NCBI GenBank assembly: GCA_035545535.1
Contig: DASZYF010000139.1
Coordinates: 1-28,102, forward strand
DNA from: DASZYF01 sp035545535
GTDB lineage: Bacteria; Actinomycetota; Actinomycetes; Mycobacteriales; CAJCIY01
Length of the DNA: 28,102 nt
Reading direction: 5' to 3'
Positions 17,124-25,230 of this stretch are shown here, in pieces (the first letter of the stretch is position 1; each line of letters starts with the position of its first letter). A program made the position numbers and the translations under genes. Below the pieces are notes generated by a model, which saw only the letters and a program-made list of their open reading frames with translations, was not told where the DNA came from and searched no databases.

Positions 17124-19277
17124 TCAGCGGACGGCCTCTTCCATCGCCGACGTCGGTGGGGCCTCGATCGCGAGCCGGGGGATCCACGCGTCGAGGCGCT
17201 TGGGCAACCACCAGGTGAGCCGGCCGGTCATCTCCAGCACCGCGGGCAGCAGCACCGTGCGGATGACGATGGCGTCGAGGAAGATCGCGATCGCCATCGC
17301 GAACCCGAACACCTTGACGATGAGGTTCGACGACGCGGCGAAGGCACCGAACACCGCGATCATGACCGCGGCGGCCGCCGTGACCACGCGACCGGTCGAG
17401 GCCACACCTTCGCGGACCGCGACGCTCGGGTCGCCCGTCCGCTCCCACTCCTCGCGCACGCGGGAGACGAGGAAGACCTCGTAGTCCATCGAGAGGCCGA
17501 AGACGACGGCGAACAGCATCACAGGGATGTAGGGCGAGATGGGGGCCGGCTCCACGCCGAGGAGCCAGGAGAACCAGCCCCGTTCGAACACGGCCTGCAC
17601 CAGGCCCAGAGCCGCTCCGATGGACAGCAGGTTCATCACCGCTGCCTGCAGCGGGACGACCAACGACCGGAACGCGACGAGGAGCAGCAACGCCGACAGC
17701 ACCACGATGGTGCCGATCAGCCACGGGAGCTTGCCGGTCACGACGATCGCGAGGTCGACCTCGACCGGCGTGACACCGCCGAGGTAGGCCGCGGCGTGCG
17801 TCGGCGCGGTGAGCTGCGGGAGCACATCGGCCCGTAGGTGCTTCACGAGGTCCTCCGTCGCCTCGGTCTGCGACGCCGACCTCGGGTACAGCGCGATGGC
17901 GGCGGTGTCGTGGGCGTTGTTGAAGCGCGGGGCGGCGACCGTTGCGACGTCGGGCACCCGGCGCAGCGCGTCGACGATCCCGGCGGTCGCCGCCGAGTCG
18001 GTGGCGGTGCGGAAGGCGACCACCACGAGCACCGGCCCGTTGAAGCCCGGCCCGAAGCCCTCCGCCAGCAGGTCGTAGGCCTTGCGGGTGGTCTGGTCCG
18101 GCCGGTCGTTGCCGGCATCGCTGTTGCCCAGGCGCAGGCCCAGCAGCGGGAGCGCCAGAGCGAGCAAGGCGAAGGTCGACGCGACGACCGCGACCATCCG
18201 GCGCTGCTGCACCAACGCCACCCATCGGACCCAGCGGCCCGGCCGGCCCGTCTCCTCACGGCCAGCGCGCGGTCGGGGAGCGCCGACGCGCGCGCCGGTC
18301 AGGGCGAGCAGTGCGGGCAGCAACGTGAGCGACGCGACGAGGACGAGCAGGACCGCGATGGCCGATGCGACGGCGGCCCCGCTGAGGCTCGGCATCCCGA
18401 GCGCGAGGAGGGTGAGGATCGAGATCACCACCGTCAGGCCGGCGATCACCACGGCGCGGCCGGCGGTGCGCATAGCGATCTCGATGGCCGGCTCGGCCTC
18501 TCCGCCGTTGCTCTGGAACGTCGTGCGGAAGCGCGTGACGATGAACAGCGCGTAGTCGATGCCGACCCCCAGCCCGATCATCAGCGCGAGCTCGGTGGAG
18601 AAGTCCGCCATCGACACTGCGTGGCTCACGAGGTCGATCGTCGCCACGGCGGCGCCCAGGCCGAGCACCGCCGTGATGATGGGAAGCGCCATCGCGAGGA
18701 GCGATCCGAAGCTGATGAGCAGCACGACGATCGCGGCCACCAGGCCGACGCTGCTCGACGCGAAGCCCGAGAAGCTCTGCACCTTCTCGATCGCCCGGCC
18801 GCCCATCTCCACCTCGAGCGTCGGTGTGCGGGCGGCGTCGGCGGCCCGCTGCACTGCCTTCACCGCCGCGGTGGGGATCTTGTCGGGCGGAGCGTCGAAG
18901 GACACGCTGGCGAACCCGATCGTCCGGGAAGCGGACAGGGCACTCGCTCCTGCCTCGAACGGGCTGATCACGGAGGTCACGTGCGGCAGGCCGGCGATGG
19001 CCGCGAGCGCGCGGTCGATCGAGACATGGTTCGCCGGGTCGGTCAGCCGCCCGGTCGTCGCACGGAACACGACCTGGTCGGTGTCGCCGGCCTGCGCCGG
19101 GAACCGCTGCGCGAGCAGGTCGAGCGCGCGGCCCGAGTCGGTGTGCGGGAGCGAGAAGCCGCTGTCAGTGCGCTTGCCGACCGACTGGGCCACCGAGAAG
19201 AGCCCGGCGACCACGACGATCCACGCGATGAGGACGAGCCTCCGGTGCGCGATCGTCCACCGGGTCATCCGCCCCAC
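17124..19277 (-). CDS. MMPL/RND-family membrane transporter
   Basis: 717 residues, with two similar halves, each a membrane helix followed by an extracytoplasmic domain and five more helices. The paired Asp-Tyr residues that carry protons in MmpL3 are conserved in both halves: Asp241-Tyr242 in GVGIDYALFIVTRFR and Asp598-Tyr599 in GLSMDYEVFLVSRVREEW. Such proteins use the proton gradient to export lipids or other hydrophobic molecules. GTG 19277 is chosen for a GGGAGGGG site eight bases upstream; ATG 19268 is a close alternative. It heads a minus-strand run with the CMD and acyl-CoA dehydrogenase genes, and two copies of an operator-like motif lie just upstream, overlapping a possible TAATGT -10 box (19304-19309). 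Confidence 0.94.
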   Translation of the reverse strand: MGRMTRWTIAHRRLVLIAWIVVVAGLFSVAQSVGKRTDSGFSLPHTDSGRALDLLAQRFPAQAGDTDQVVFRATTGRLTDPANHVSIDRALAAIAGLPHVTSVISPFEAGASALSASRTIGFASVSFDAPPDKIPTAAVKAVQRAADAARTPTLEVEMGGRAIEKVQSFSGFASSSVGLVAAIVVLLISFGSLLAMALPIITAVLGLGAAVATIDLVSHAVSMADFSTELALMIGLGVGIDYALFIVTRFRTTFQSNGGEAEPAIEIAMRTAGRAVVIAGLTVVISILTLLALGMPSLSGAAVASAIAVLLVLVASLTLLPALLALTGARVGAPRPRAGREETGRPGRWVRWVALVQQRRMVAVVASTFALLALALPLLGLRLGNSDAGNDRPDQTTRKAYDLLAEGFGPGFNGPVLVVVAFRTATDSAATAGIVDALRRVPDVATVAAPRFNNAHDTAAIALYPRSASQTEATEDLVKHLRADVLPQLTAPTHAAAYLGGVTPVEVDLAIVVTGKLPWLIGTIVVLSALLLLVAFRSLVVPLQAAVMNLLSIGAALGLVQAVFERGWFSWLLGVEPAPISPYIPVMLFAVVFGLSMDYEVFLVSRVREEWERTGDPSVAVREGVASTGRVVTAAAAVMIAVFGAFAASSNLIVKVFGFAMAIAIFLDAIVIRTVLLPAVLEMTGRLTWWLPKRLDAWIPRLAIEAPPTSAMEEAVR

Positions 19278-19296
19278 CGTCTCGGCCCCTCCCGTC

Positions 19297-19334
19297 CGGA
19301 ACGAACATTAGGTCTACGCGGAACAGATGTTAGG
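19297..19334. promoter_or_regulatory. Paired operator-like motif between MMPL and VOC genes
   Basis: Two copies of CGGAAC-N6-TAGG, at 19297-19312 and 19319-19334, are exactly 22 bases apart (two helical turns). The second contains the palindrome AACA-GA-TGTT; the first is degenerate (AACG-AA-CATT). A possible minus-strand -10 box for the MMPL gene overlaps the first copy, so a bound protein would block transcription. The same motif occurs twice at 21944-22002. A TetR-family repressor is the natural candidate, but none is encoded in the window. Confidence 0.6.
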
Positions 19335-19402
19335 GCGGATGGTCATCCCGCGCGACGTGCGGCAGGATCGGGCCCGGCTGGCCGGAACGTCCAGGAGGCA
19401 CC

Positions 19403-19852
19403 GTGGAAGCGCGCGACCAGTACCACGCCGGGATCGTGGTCGACGACTTCGAGGCCGCCCTTGTCTGGTTCAGCGCCGTGGCCGGCTACCGGTGGTGCGA
19501 GCCGGTCGCGGTCGACGTGCCCGTCGATCTCCCGGACGGCCGGCGCACCTTGCCCATGCGTCTCACCTACTCCGTCGACGAACCACGCCTCGAGCTCGTG
19601 CAGGGCATCCCGGGCACCCTCTGGATACCGAGCACGTCCGGGATCCACCACCTCGGGTACTGGAGCGACGACGTCGACGCCGACATCGCCCACCTGCAGG
19701 CGCAGGGCATGGCGCTGGAGGCCAGTGCCCCGCTGCCCGACGGGACCAAGCAGTGGGCCTACTGCAAGGGACCCGGCACGGTCCGCATCGAGCTCGTGAA
19801 CCGGGTGCTCGAACCGGCGCTGCGCGCCTGGTTCACGACGCCCGCGCAGTGA
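19403..19852 (+). CDS. VOC-superfamily (glyoxalase-like) protein
   Basis: 149 residues, one VOC module pair (beta-alpha-beta3 twice). Possible metal ligands sit at the four usual places: His8 (YHAGIVVDD), Glu64 (LELVQG), His83 (IHHLGYW) and Glu130 (RIELVNR). The HHLGYWSDDVDADIAHLQAQGM segment is typical of actinobacterial VOC proteins annotated as glyoxalase or dioxygenase-like. GTG 19403 has a near-perfect AGGAGG site. It diverges from the MMPL gene across the paired operator motif and converges on the SDR gene with seven bases between stops. It might be an isomerase, epimerase, lyase or binding protein for a CoA ester; the reaction is unknown. Confidence 0.88.
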   Translation: MEARDQYHAGIVVDDFEAALVWFSAVAGYRWCEPVAVDVPVDLPDGRRTLPMRLTYSVDEPRLELVQGIPGTLWIPSTSGIHHLGYWSDDVDADIAHLQAQGMALEASAPLPDGTKQWAYCKGPGTVRIELVNRVLEPALRAWFTTPAQ

Positions 19853-19859
19853 GCGCCGC

Positions 19860-20612
19860 TCACGGGATGAGCTGACCCGTCGGCCGGATCACCAGCTCGT
19901 TGATGGCCGTCCCTTCGGGCAGCGCGAGCATGAAGGCGATGGCGTCGGCCAGCACCTCCGGCGGTTGCGGCGCGCCACCGTCGACGAACATCGGCGCCAT
20001 CGGCGTGGCCGGCGGCTGACCGTCGACCACGACCGACGTGCTGAGGATCTCGGTGTCGAAGAAGCCGGGCATGACCAACCCCACGTTGACACCGTGGGGC
20101 GCGAGCTCGACGCGCAACGTGTCCACCGCCGCCTGCAGTCCGCGCTTCGTGGCGGCATAGACGCCGACCCCCGGCATGGTGGTCAGCGCACCCGACGACC
20201 CGACGATCACGACGTCCCGTCGGCCGACCGCGCCGAAGTGGGCCAGCGCGTCGCGCGCCGCTGCGATCGGGGCGATCAGGTTGAGCTCCATGAGCGACCG
20301 CCACGCCGGCGACGTGCCGGTCGCCAGCGACCCGACCATGCTCTGCCCGGCGGCGGCGACGACCCCGTCCAGGCCGCCGAGCGCGTCGGCGGCGGCGGCC
20401 ACCGCCTGCACCAGCGCCTCCGGGTCGGTCACGTCGCACGGGATGCCGACCGCGCGCTCGCCGAGCTCGGCGCTGAGGTCGTCGAGCCGTTCCTTGCGCC
20501 GGGCCAGCAGTGCGACCGATCCACCGGCCCGCACGACGGACCGCGCCGTGGCCGCCCCGATGCCGCTCGACGCGCCGGTGATCAGCACTCGACGACCGGA
20601 CAGGACGCTCAC
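19860..20612 (-). CDS. Short-chain dehydrogenase/reductase (SDR)
   Basis: 250 residues, a classical SDR. Cofactor motif TGASSGIG at 12-19, AAAG in place of NNAG near 86-89, catalytic Ser in VGSSGAL (138-142), and Tyr152-x3-Lys156 in YAATKRG. The Arg in ARRKER after beta-2 suggests NADPH preference. GTG 20612 overlaps the stop of the amidohydrolase gene as GTGA (20609-20612), so both are made together and probably act in one pathway. The C-terminal AIAFMLALPEGTAINELVIRPTGQ is typical of SDRs of the DltE/YdfG-like group. Substrate unknown. Confidence 0.94.
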   Translation of the reverse strand: MSVLSGRRVLITGASSGIGAATARSVVRAGGSVALLARRKERLDDLSAELGERAVGIPCDVTDPEALVQAVAAAADALGGLDGVVAAAGQSMVGSLATGTSPAWRSLMELNLIAPIAAARDALAHFGAVGRRDVVIVGSSGALTTMPGVGVYAATKRGLQAAVDTLRVELAPHGVNVGLVMPGFFDTEILSTSVVVDGQPPATPMAPMFVDGGAPQPPEVLADAIAFMLALPEGTAINELVIRPTGQLIP

Positions 20613-21913
20613 GCCGGCTCTTCCTGCTGCATCATCTTGGCCAGCGTCATCGTCAGGTCGAGCACGCTCACCGTGTCGGTGCCGGTCTTCTTCAACCGCT
20701 CCGACGAGCGGTAGCCGAGGTCGACGTCGGTGGCCTGCGCCCGCAGCGCACCCACCGTCGCCTGCTCCTTGGGCACGTGCTTGAACGCGTCGAAGGAGAA
20801 CAGTCGCAGCGCGTTCTCATGGGTGATCTTCGCGATGTCGCGCTCGGACAGACCACCCAGGTAGGAGCCGACCTCCTCGGGCGAGCGTGGCCACGTGGAG
20901 TCCGAGTGCGGGTAGTCGCACTCCCACGTGACCATGTCGAGGTTCAGCTTGCCCGCTGATTCGATGCCGAACGCGTCGTCGATGAAGCAGGTGACGATGC
21001 GCTCGAGGAAGACCTCGCTGGGCAGCTTGCCCTTGAAGTCCTGGTGGGTCCACGCCCGGTGCATCTTGTACACGCGGTCGATCCGTTCGAGGAAGTACGG
21101 GATCCAGCCGATCCCACCCTCCGACAGCGCGATCGTCAGGTCCGGGAACTTGCGCAGCATGGGCGACCAGATCACGTCGGCCGCGGCCTGCACGATGTTC
21201 ATCGGCTGCAGCGTGATCATCGTGTCCACCGGTGCCTCGACGGAGGTGATGACGACCGACGACGACGAGCCGATGTGCATGCACACGACGGTGTTGGTGT
21301 CGCTGCACGCCTGCCAGAACGGGTCCCAGTGCTCGTTGTGAAGCGACGGGTAGCCGAGCTTCTCCGGGTTCTCGGAGAACGACACGGAGTGGCAGCCCTT
21401 CGCAGCGACGCGACGGATCTCGTCAGCCATCAGCTGCGGGTCCCAGATGGGCGGCAGCGACAGCGGGATCATCCGGCCGGGGTAGGCGCCGCACCACTCG
21501 TCGATGTGCCAGTCGTTGTACGCGCGCAGCACGGCCAGCGCGAGATCCTTGTCCTGTGCCCGGGCGAAGTACGGCGCGCACAGCTGCGGGTAGCTCGGGA
21601 AGTTCATCGCCGCGAGCACGCCGTTGGCGTTCATGTCGCGGATGCGCTCGTGGATGTCGAAGCAGCCGGGTCGGATCTCGGCGAACTTCGTCGGCTCGGC
21701 GCCGTACTCGTCCGGCGGGCGGCCGGCGACCGCGTTGAGACCGACGTTGGTCGCCTCCTGGCCCTCGAAGACCCACGCCTCGGTGCCGTCGGCCCGCTGC
21801 ACCACCTTCGGCGCCCGGTCCTTGTACTTCGCCGGGATGTGGTTCGTGAACATGTCCGGCGGCTCGACCAGGTGGTCGTCGACCGACACGAGGATCAGGT
21901 CATCGGTGTTCAT
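20609..21913 (-). CDS. Amidohydrolase-2 family metal-dependent hydrolase/decarboxylase
   Basis: 434 residues, a TIM-barrel amidohydrolase of the ACMSD/LigW-like branch (Amidohydro_2). The N-terminal metal site reads VDDHLVEPPDMF (D-x-H), His is present in CMHIGSSS, and the final catalytic Asp lies in WECDYPHSDSTWP. Members act as hydrolases or non-oxidative decarboxylases of aromatic or cyclic acids; in actinobacteria this exact subgroup commonly sits among FadE, P450 and SDR genes. ATG 21913 has AGGAG five bases upstream. It is the first gene of a two-gene operon with the SDR, and diverges from the P450 gene across two operator-like motifs. Confidence 0.9.
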   Translation of the reverse strand: MNTDDLILVSVDDHLVEPPDMFTNHIPAKYKDRAPKVVQRADGTEAWVFEGQEATNVGLNAVAGRPPDEYGAEPTKFAEIRPGCFDIHERIRDMNANGVLAAMNFPSYPQLCAPYFARAQDKDLALAVLRAYNDWHIDEWCGAYPGRMIPLSLPPIWDPQLMADEIRRVAAKGCHSVSFSENPEKLGYPSLHNEHWDPFWQACSDTNTVVCMHIGSSSSVVITSVEAPVDTMITLQPMNIVQAAADVIWSPMLRKFPDLTIALSEGGIGWIPYFLERIDRVYKMHRAWTHQDFKGKLPSEVFLERIVTCFIDDAFGIESAGKLNLDMVTWECDYPHSDSTWPRSPEEVGSYLGGLSERDIAKITHENALRLFSFDAFKHVPKEQATVGALRAQATDVDLGYRSSERLKKTGTDTVSVLDLTMTLAKMMQQEEPA

Positions 21914-21943
21914 CAGGCTCCTGCGCTGGGAGGACAGGCCGGG

Positions 21944-22002
21944 CGGAACAAGTGTTAGGGCGACACTCTAGGCCTCTGCTAACCTCCGGAACAACTCTTC
22001 GG
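21944..22002. promoter_or_regulatory. Paired operator-like motif between amidohydrolase and P450 genes
   Basis: CGGAAC-N6-TAGG at 21944-21959 (with the palindrome AACA-AG-TGTT) and a weaker CGGAAC-N6-TCGG at 21987-22002, 43 bases apart, close to four helical turns. The copies lie 30 bases before the amidohydrolase start and 24 bases before the P450 start. They match the pair at 19297-19334 in sequence, orientation and approximate phasing. KstR sites have AAC-N2-GTT, whereas here the spacing is AAC-N4-GTT, so KstR itself is unlikely. Confidence 0.6.
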
Positions 22003-22026
22003 TTCAAGCCGGTTCGGGGGTCAGCC

Positions 22027-23229
22027 GTGGTGACCGACGCGACGACGGCCGTCTACTACGACCCGTACGACTTCGCCATCGACGACGACCCGTACCCGGT
22101 GTGGAAGCGGCTGCGCGACGAGGCGCCGCTCTACTACAACGAGCAGCACGACTTCTACGCCATCTCCCGGTACGACGACGTGGACCGGGCGCTGCTCGAC
22201 TGGGAGACCTACCGGTCGGGCAAGGGGACGTTGCTCGACGTCATCAAGGCCGACGTGCAGGTGCCCAGCGGCGTGATCCTCTGGGAGGACCCACCGCTGC
22301 ACGACCTGCACCGGAGCGCGCTCGCGCGAGTGTTCACCCCGCGGCGGATGGCCGCTGTCGAGGACCGCGTGCGCGAGTACTGCCGGAGCTGCCTCGACCC
22401 TCTCGTGGGCAGCGACCGCATCGACTTCATCGCCGATCTCGGCGCCTCGGTCCCGATGCGCACCATCGGCTTCCTCATGGGCATCCCGGAGTCCGAGCAG
22501 GCGGCCGTGCGCGGAGGGGTCGACGACAAGATCCGCCTGGAGGCCGGCGGTCCCGGCACGATGACGCAGGAGTCGATCGCTGACGCAGGCAGCCTCTTGG
22601 CGGAGTACGTCGACTGGCGCTACGACCACCCCGCCGACGACCTGATGACCGAGCTCATCAACGTCCTGGTCGACGAAGCCGACGGCAGCCAGCGGCGGCT
22701 GTCGCGGGACGAGGTGGTGATGTACGCGACGATGGTCGCGGGCGCCGGCAACGAGACGGCGACCCGGCTCATCGGCTTCGCGGCCGAGCAGCTCGCCCGG
22801 CACCCCGAGCAGCGGCACGCGCTGGCCGACGACCGGTCACTCGCGGCCGGCGCGGTCGAGGAGGCGCTGCGCTTCGAGGCGCCCTCGCCGGTGCAGGGCC
22901 GCGTGACCGCGCGGCCGACCGAGCACCACGGCCAGGCGGTGCCCGAAGGTGCGACGATGCTCATCCTCAACGGCGCGGCCAACCGGGACGAGCGCGTGTT
23001 CGCGGAGCCGGACCGCTTCGACATCCACCGGGCCGCGAACCGGCACCTGAGCTTCGGCAAGGGCCTGCACTTCTGCCTCGGCGCCGCGCTCGCCCGCCTC
23101 GAAGGCCGCGTCGCGCTCGAGGAGATCGTCAGCCGCTGGCGCGACTGGGAGATCGAGTACGACGGCGCGCACAAGGCGCACACCTCCAGCGTGCGCGGCT
23201 GGGCAGCGCTGCCCGCTCGCCTGGGCTGA
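22027..23229 (+). CDS. Cytochrome P450
   Basis: 400 residues, a soluble class I bacterial P450. The I-helix oxygen-activation motif is GAGNETAT (239-246), the K-helix ExxR is Glu279/Arg282 (EALR), and the heme loop FGKGLHFCLG carries the thiolate ligand Cys350. The N-terminal DPYDFAIDDDPYPVWKRLRDEAPLYYNE is typical of actinobacterial CYP families that act on steroids, terpenes or fatty acids. GTG 22027 (or GTG 22030) is preceded by GGGGG and directly begins the conserved part. No ferredoxin or ferredoxin reductase is nearby. It is followed by a tiny membrane-protein gene after six bases, and by an AveC-like gene, so these three form a likely operon. Confidence 0.95.
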   Translation: MVTDATTAVYYDPYDFAIDDDPYPVWKRLRDEAPLYYNEQHDFYAISRYDDVDRALLDWETYRSGKGTLLDVIKADVQVPSGVILWEDPPLHDLHRSALARVFTPRRMAAVEDRVREYCRSCLDPLVGSDRIDFIADLGASVPMRTIGFLMGIPESEQAAVRGGVDDKIRLEAGGPGTMTQESIADAGSLLAEYVDWRYDHPADDLMTELINVLVDEADGSQRRLSRDEVVMYATMVAGAGNETATRLIGFAAEQLARHPEQRHALADDRSLAAGAVEEALRFEAPSPVQGRVTARPTEHHGQAVPEGATMLILNGAANRDERVFAEPDRFDIHRAANRHLSFGKGLHFCLGAALARLEGRVALEEIVSRWRDWEIEYDGAHKAHTSSVRGWAALPARLG

Positions 23230-23235
23230 GCCGCC

Positions 23236-23349
23236 GTGGGTGCCGTCATCATGCTGAGCACGCTCATCGGCCTGGTCGTGCTGATCTACCTGCTCGTCCT
23301 CCTCCTCGATCCCGAGGCCCGCGGCCCGCGCCGGGGAGGCGACGAGTGA
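23236..23349 (+). CDS. Small single-pass membrane protein, 37 residues
   Basis: Starts at GTG 23236 (or ATG 23251, same frame), six bases after the P450 stop. The product has one strongly hydrophobic helix (STLIGLVVLIYLLVLLLD) followed by a basic, Arg/Gly-rich tail (PEARGPRRGGDE). The stop overlaps the start of the AveC-like gene as GTGA (23346-23349), the same coupling seen at other real gene joints in this window. The GGGGAGG ribosome site of the next gene lies inside its tail. The ribosome site of this gene itself is weak. No family is recognised; it may be a small partner or stabiliser of the AveC-like protein or a membrane tether for the P450 (inference). Confidence 0.65.
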   Translation: MGAVIMLSTLIGLVVLIYLLVLLLDPEARGPRRGGDE

Positions 23350-24161
23350 GCCAGGGCCTCACTCCCGCGCTCGTCGCCGGGCAGTGCTTCGCCTTCGTCG
23401 GCGGCTCGGCGTTCCTGGTCATCGGCATCGTGCTCAGCTACCGCCGGCGTCGGCTGCACCCGTTCCTGCTGCTGTGCATCTCGGCCATCTCGTTCTCGTG
23501 GATCGAGGCACCGTACGACTGGGCGATGTACGCGCAGTTCGCACCGGCGCTGCCCCGCATGCCTTCGTGGTGGCCGGCCGACTACACGTGGGGCCGGCTG
23601 CCGGTGTCGGTCCCGCTGGGCTACATCGAGTACTTCATGCTCCCGGCGATCGTCGGCGTCGCCATCGCCCGCCGCCTCATCGCCCGCTTCCGCTGGCGGC
23701 GGCCGCAGACGCTGCTCACCGTCGGTCTCGTCGTCGGCTACGTGTGGGCGTTGCTGTTCAACGGTGTCTTCGGCGTGCGGGCCGGCGTCTTCTACTACGG
23801 CCGGGTCATCCCGCACCTCGCGATGTTCGGCGGGACCAAGCACCAGTACCCGCTCTACGACGCGCTCGCCATGGGCGTGCAGATGATGGTGTTCACCTAC
23901 CTGCTCGGGCGCATCGATGCGCAGGGTCGCACCGTCGTCGAGGCCTGGGCCGCCCGCCGGACGTCGACGAAGAGGCGCGCTACCGCGCTGTCGATCGCCG
24001 CGATCGTCGTGCTCGGGAACCTGCTGTACGGCAGCGTGTTCGCACCGCACCTCGTCACCAAGCTGCGCGGCGACGTCACCGAGGGGCCGAGCGGCGAGCT
24101 GTTCGCCGGCGTCCCCGACCAGCCCCTGCACGGCGGCACCTCCTCCGGCCGCCTCCGCTGA
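23346..24161 (+). CDS. Spirocyclase AveC-like multi-pass membrane protein
   Basis: 271 residues with about six membrane helices (near 8-30, 40-52, 89-110, 122-143, 170-188, 213-232). The pattern EAPYDWAMYAQF, GYIEYFMLPAIVG, KHQYPLYDA (165-173) and DAQGRTVVE (191-199) matches the actinobacterial family annotated as spirocyclase AveC-like. AveC sets spiroketal stereochemistry and dehydration in avermectin biosynthesis; most members elsewhere, often next to P450 and FadE genes, have no proven reaction, so a polyketide role should not be assumed. GTG 23346 overlaps the small membrane-protein gene. GGGAGG lies seven bases upstream. Confidence 0.75.
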   Translation: MSQGLTPALVAGQCFAFVGGSAFLVIGIVLSYRRRRLHPFLLLCISAISFSWIEAPYDWAMYAQFAPALPRMPSWWPADYTWGRLPVSVPLGYIEYFMLPAIVGVAIARRLIARFRWRRPQTLLTVGLVVGYVWALLFNGVFGVRAGVFYYGRVIPHLAMFGGTKHQYPLYDALAMGVQMMVFTYLLGRIDAQGRTVVEAWAARRTSTKRRATALSIAAIVVLGNLLYGSVFAPHLVTKLRGDVTEGPSGELFAGVPDQPLHGGTSSGRLR

Positions 24162-24193
24162 GCCTCAGCCCTCGGCGAGCTGCTCGTCCCCTC

Positions 24194-24256
24194 GGTCGAG
24201 ACCGGCGATGTGGCCGTCCGAGCCGCGCCGGGTCCGCCACAAAGCCGATGTCGACC
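24194..24256. repeat. 63-base imperfect inverted repeat, copy B, at convergent gene ends
   Basis: Arms 24194-24214 and 24236-24256 (17 of 21 positions pair) flank a 21-base loop. The right arm GCCACAAAGCCGATGTCGACC matches the right arm of copy A (2159-2179) at 18 of 21 positions, and the loops are also similar (CCGCGCCGGGTCC against CCGCCCCGGACCT). It lies between the AveC-like gene and the last bases of the luciferase-like gene. Likely a bidirectional terminator or an interspersed element. Confidence 0.6.
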
Positions 24257-24258
24257 GG

Positions 24259-25221
24259 TCAGGCGAGGGCTTCGGCGGCGCGGCGGAGGTAGCGCCAAGC
24301 CATCTCGACGGGCAGGCCGGCGCACAGTGGGTGCAGGCCGATGCTCTTGCCGCTCGCCTGATGGGCCCGCGCCTGTTCGGGCGTGAAGATGCGGTACGGC
24401 CCCGGCCACGCGCGCATCTCCTCGACGCTCCCGGCCCGCGAGATGCTTGCGACCACCTGCTCACCGGGCCGCCACGCCGCCGCAGCCTGCGCGTCGTAGA
24501 GGAGGTGGGGACCGAGCTCGTCCCACGCCGCGTCGACGTCGTCGGCGATGAAGATCGTCGTCGGGTCGACCGGGTCGGGCAGCAGGATCGGCCCCGGCTC
24601 GCGGCCGTACGCGCGGCACGCCTCCGCGTAGAGCTCGGCCAGGCCCGGGGGCGCGGCCTGACCGATGAACCCGAGCCCGAAGCGGGCCGCGCGCCGCACG
24701 GCCGGCGCACTCGCACCGCCGACCATGAGCGCCGGTCCACCGGCGGTGAACGGTGCGGGCGTGAGGTGGATGCGTCGGCCGTCGTGCACCACGGGCTCGC
24801 CCGTGAACAGCTCCAGGAGCAACGCGAGGTGCTCGTCGGCGACGCGTCCGCGCGTGCGCGCATCGATGCCGAAGTGCTCGTACTCCTCGTCGCGGTGGCC
24901 TACGGCGAGCACTGCGCTGACCCGCCCGCGGCTCACGTTGTCGAGGACGCTGAGCTCCTCAGCCAGCCGCACCGGGTCGTACAGCGGCACCACCAGCGCG
25001 GCCAGGATGATGCCGAGCCGCTCGGTGCGCGCGGCGACCGCGGATGCGAACACGATGGCTGCGGGCAGGTAGCCGTCCGGCGACCCGTGGTGCTCGGACA
25101 GCACAGCAGCGAGCGCGCCGTGCTGCTCGCCCCACGCGCACATGTCGAGCGCGGCTCGGTACAGCTCAGCCGTGGGCGTCGCGCCTGCGGGTGAGCGCAG
25201 GTCGAACCGGAGCGTGTACAT
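24259..25221 (-). CDS. Luciferase-like (LLM class) flavin-dependent oxidoreductase
   Basis: 320 residues, a single TIM-barrel luciferase-like domain. Typical segments: GEQHGALAAVLSEHHGSPDGYLP, TERLGIILAALVVPLYDPVRLAEELSVLDNVSRGRV (the conserved barrel strand and helix), AVGHRDEEYEHFGID, and ALMVGGASAPAVRRAARFGLGFI. Such enzymes use FMNH2 or, very often in actinobacteria, coenzyme F420; the cofactor cannot be decided here. ATG 25221 lies nine bases after the solute-binding protein stop without a clear ribosome site of its own, so translation is probably coupled. It is the last gene of a NorD-NorQ-binding protein-oxidoreductase run. Confidence 0.92.
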   Translation of the reverse strand: MYTLRFDLRSPAGATPTAELYRAALDMCAWGEQHGALAAVLSEHHGSPDGYLPAAIVFASAVAARTERLGIILAALVVPLYDPVRLAEELSVLDNVSRGRVSAVLAVGHRDEEYEHFGIDARTRGRVADEHLALLLELFTGEPVVHDGRRIHLTPAPFTAGGPALMVGGASAPAVRRAARFGLGFIGQAAPPGLAELYAEACRAYGREPGPILLPDPVDPTTIFIADDVDAAWDELGPHLLYDAQAAAAWRPGEQVVASISRAGSVEEMRAWPGPYRIFTPEQARAHQASGKSIGLHPLCAGLPVEMAWRYLRRAAEALA

Positions 25222-25230
25222 GCGCCGACG

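Noticed and set aside
17838..19799. 653-codon plus-strand frame opposite the MMPL gene
   Set aside because: His/Arg/Asp-rich shadow that also runs out of frame across the VOC gene.
23346..24161. Polyketide (avermectin-like) biosynthesis cluster suggested by the AveC-like gene
   Set aside because: No polyketide synthase or other biosynthetic genes are present; AveC-like proteins are common next to catabolic genes in actinobacteria.
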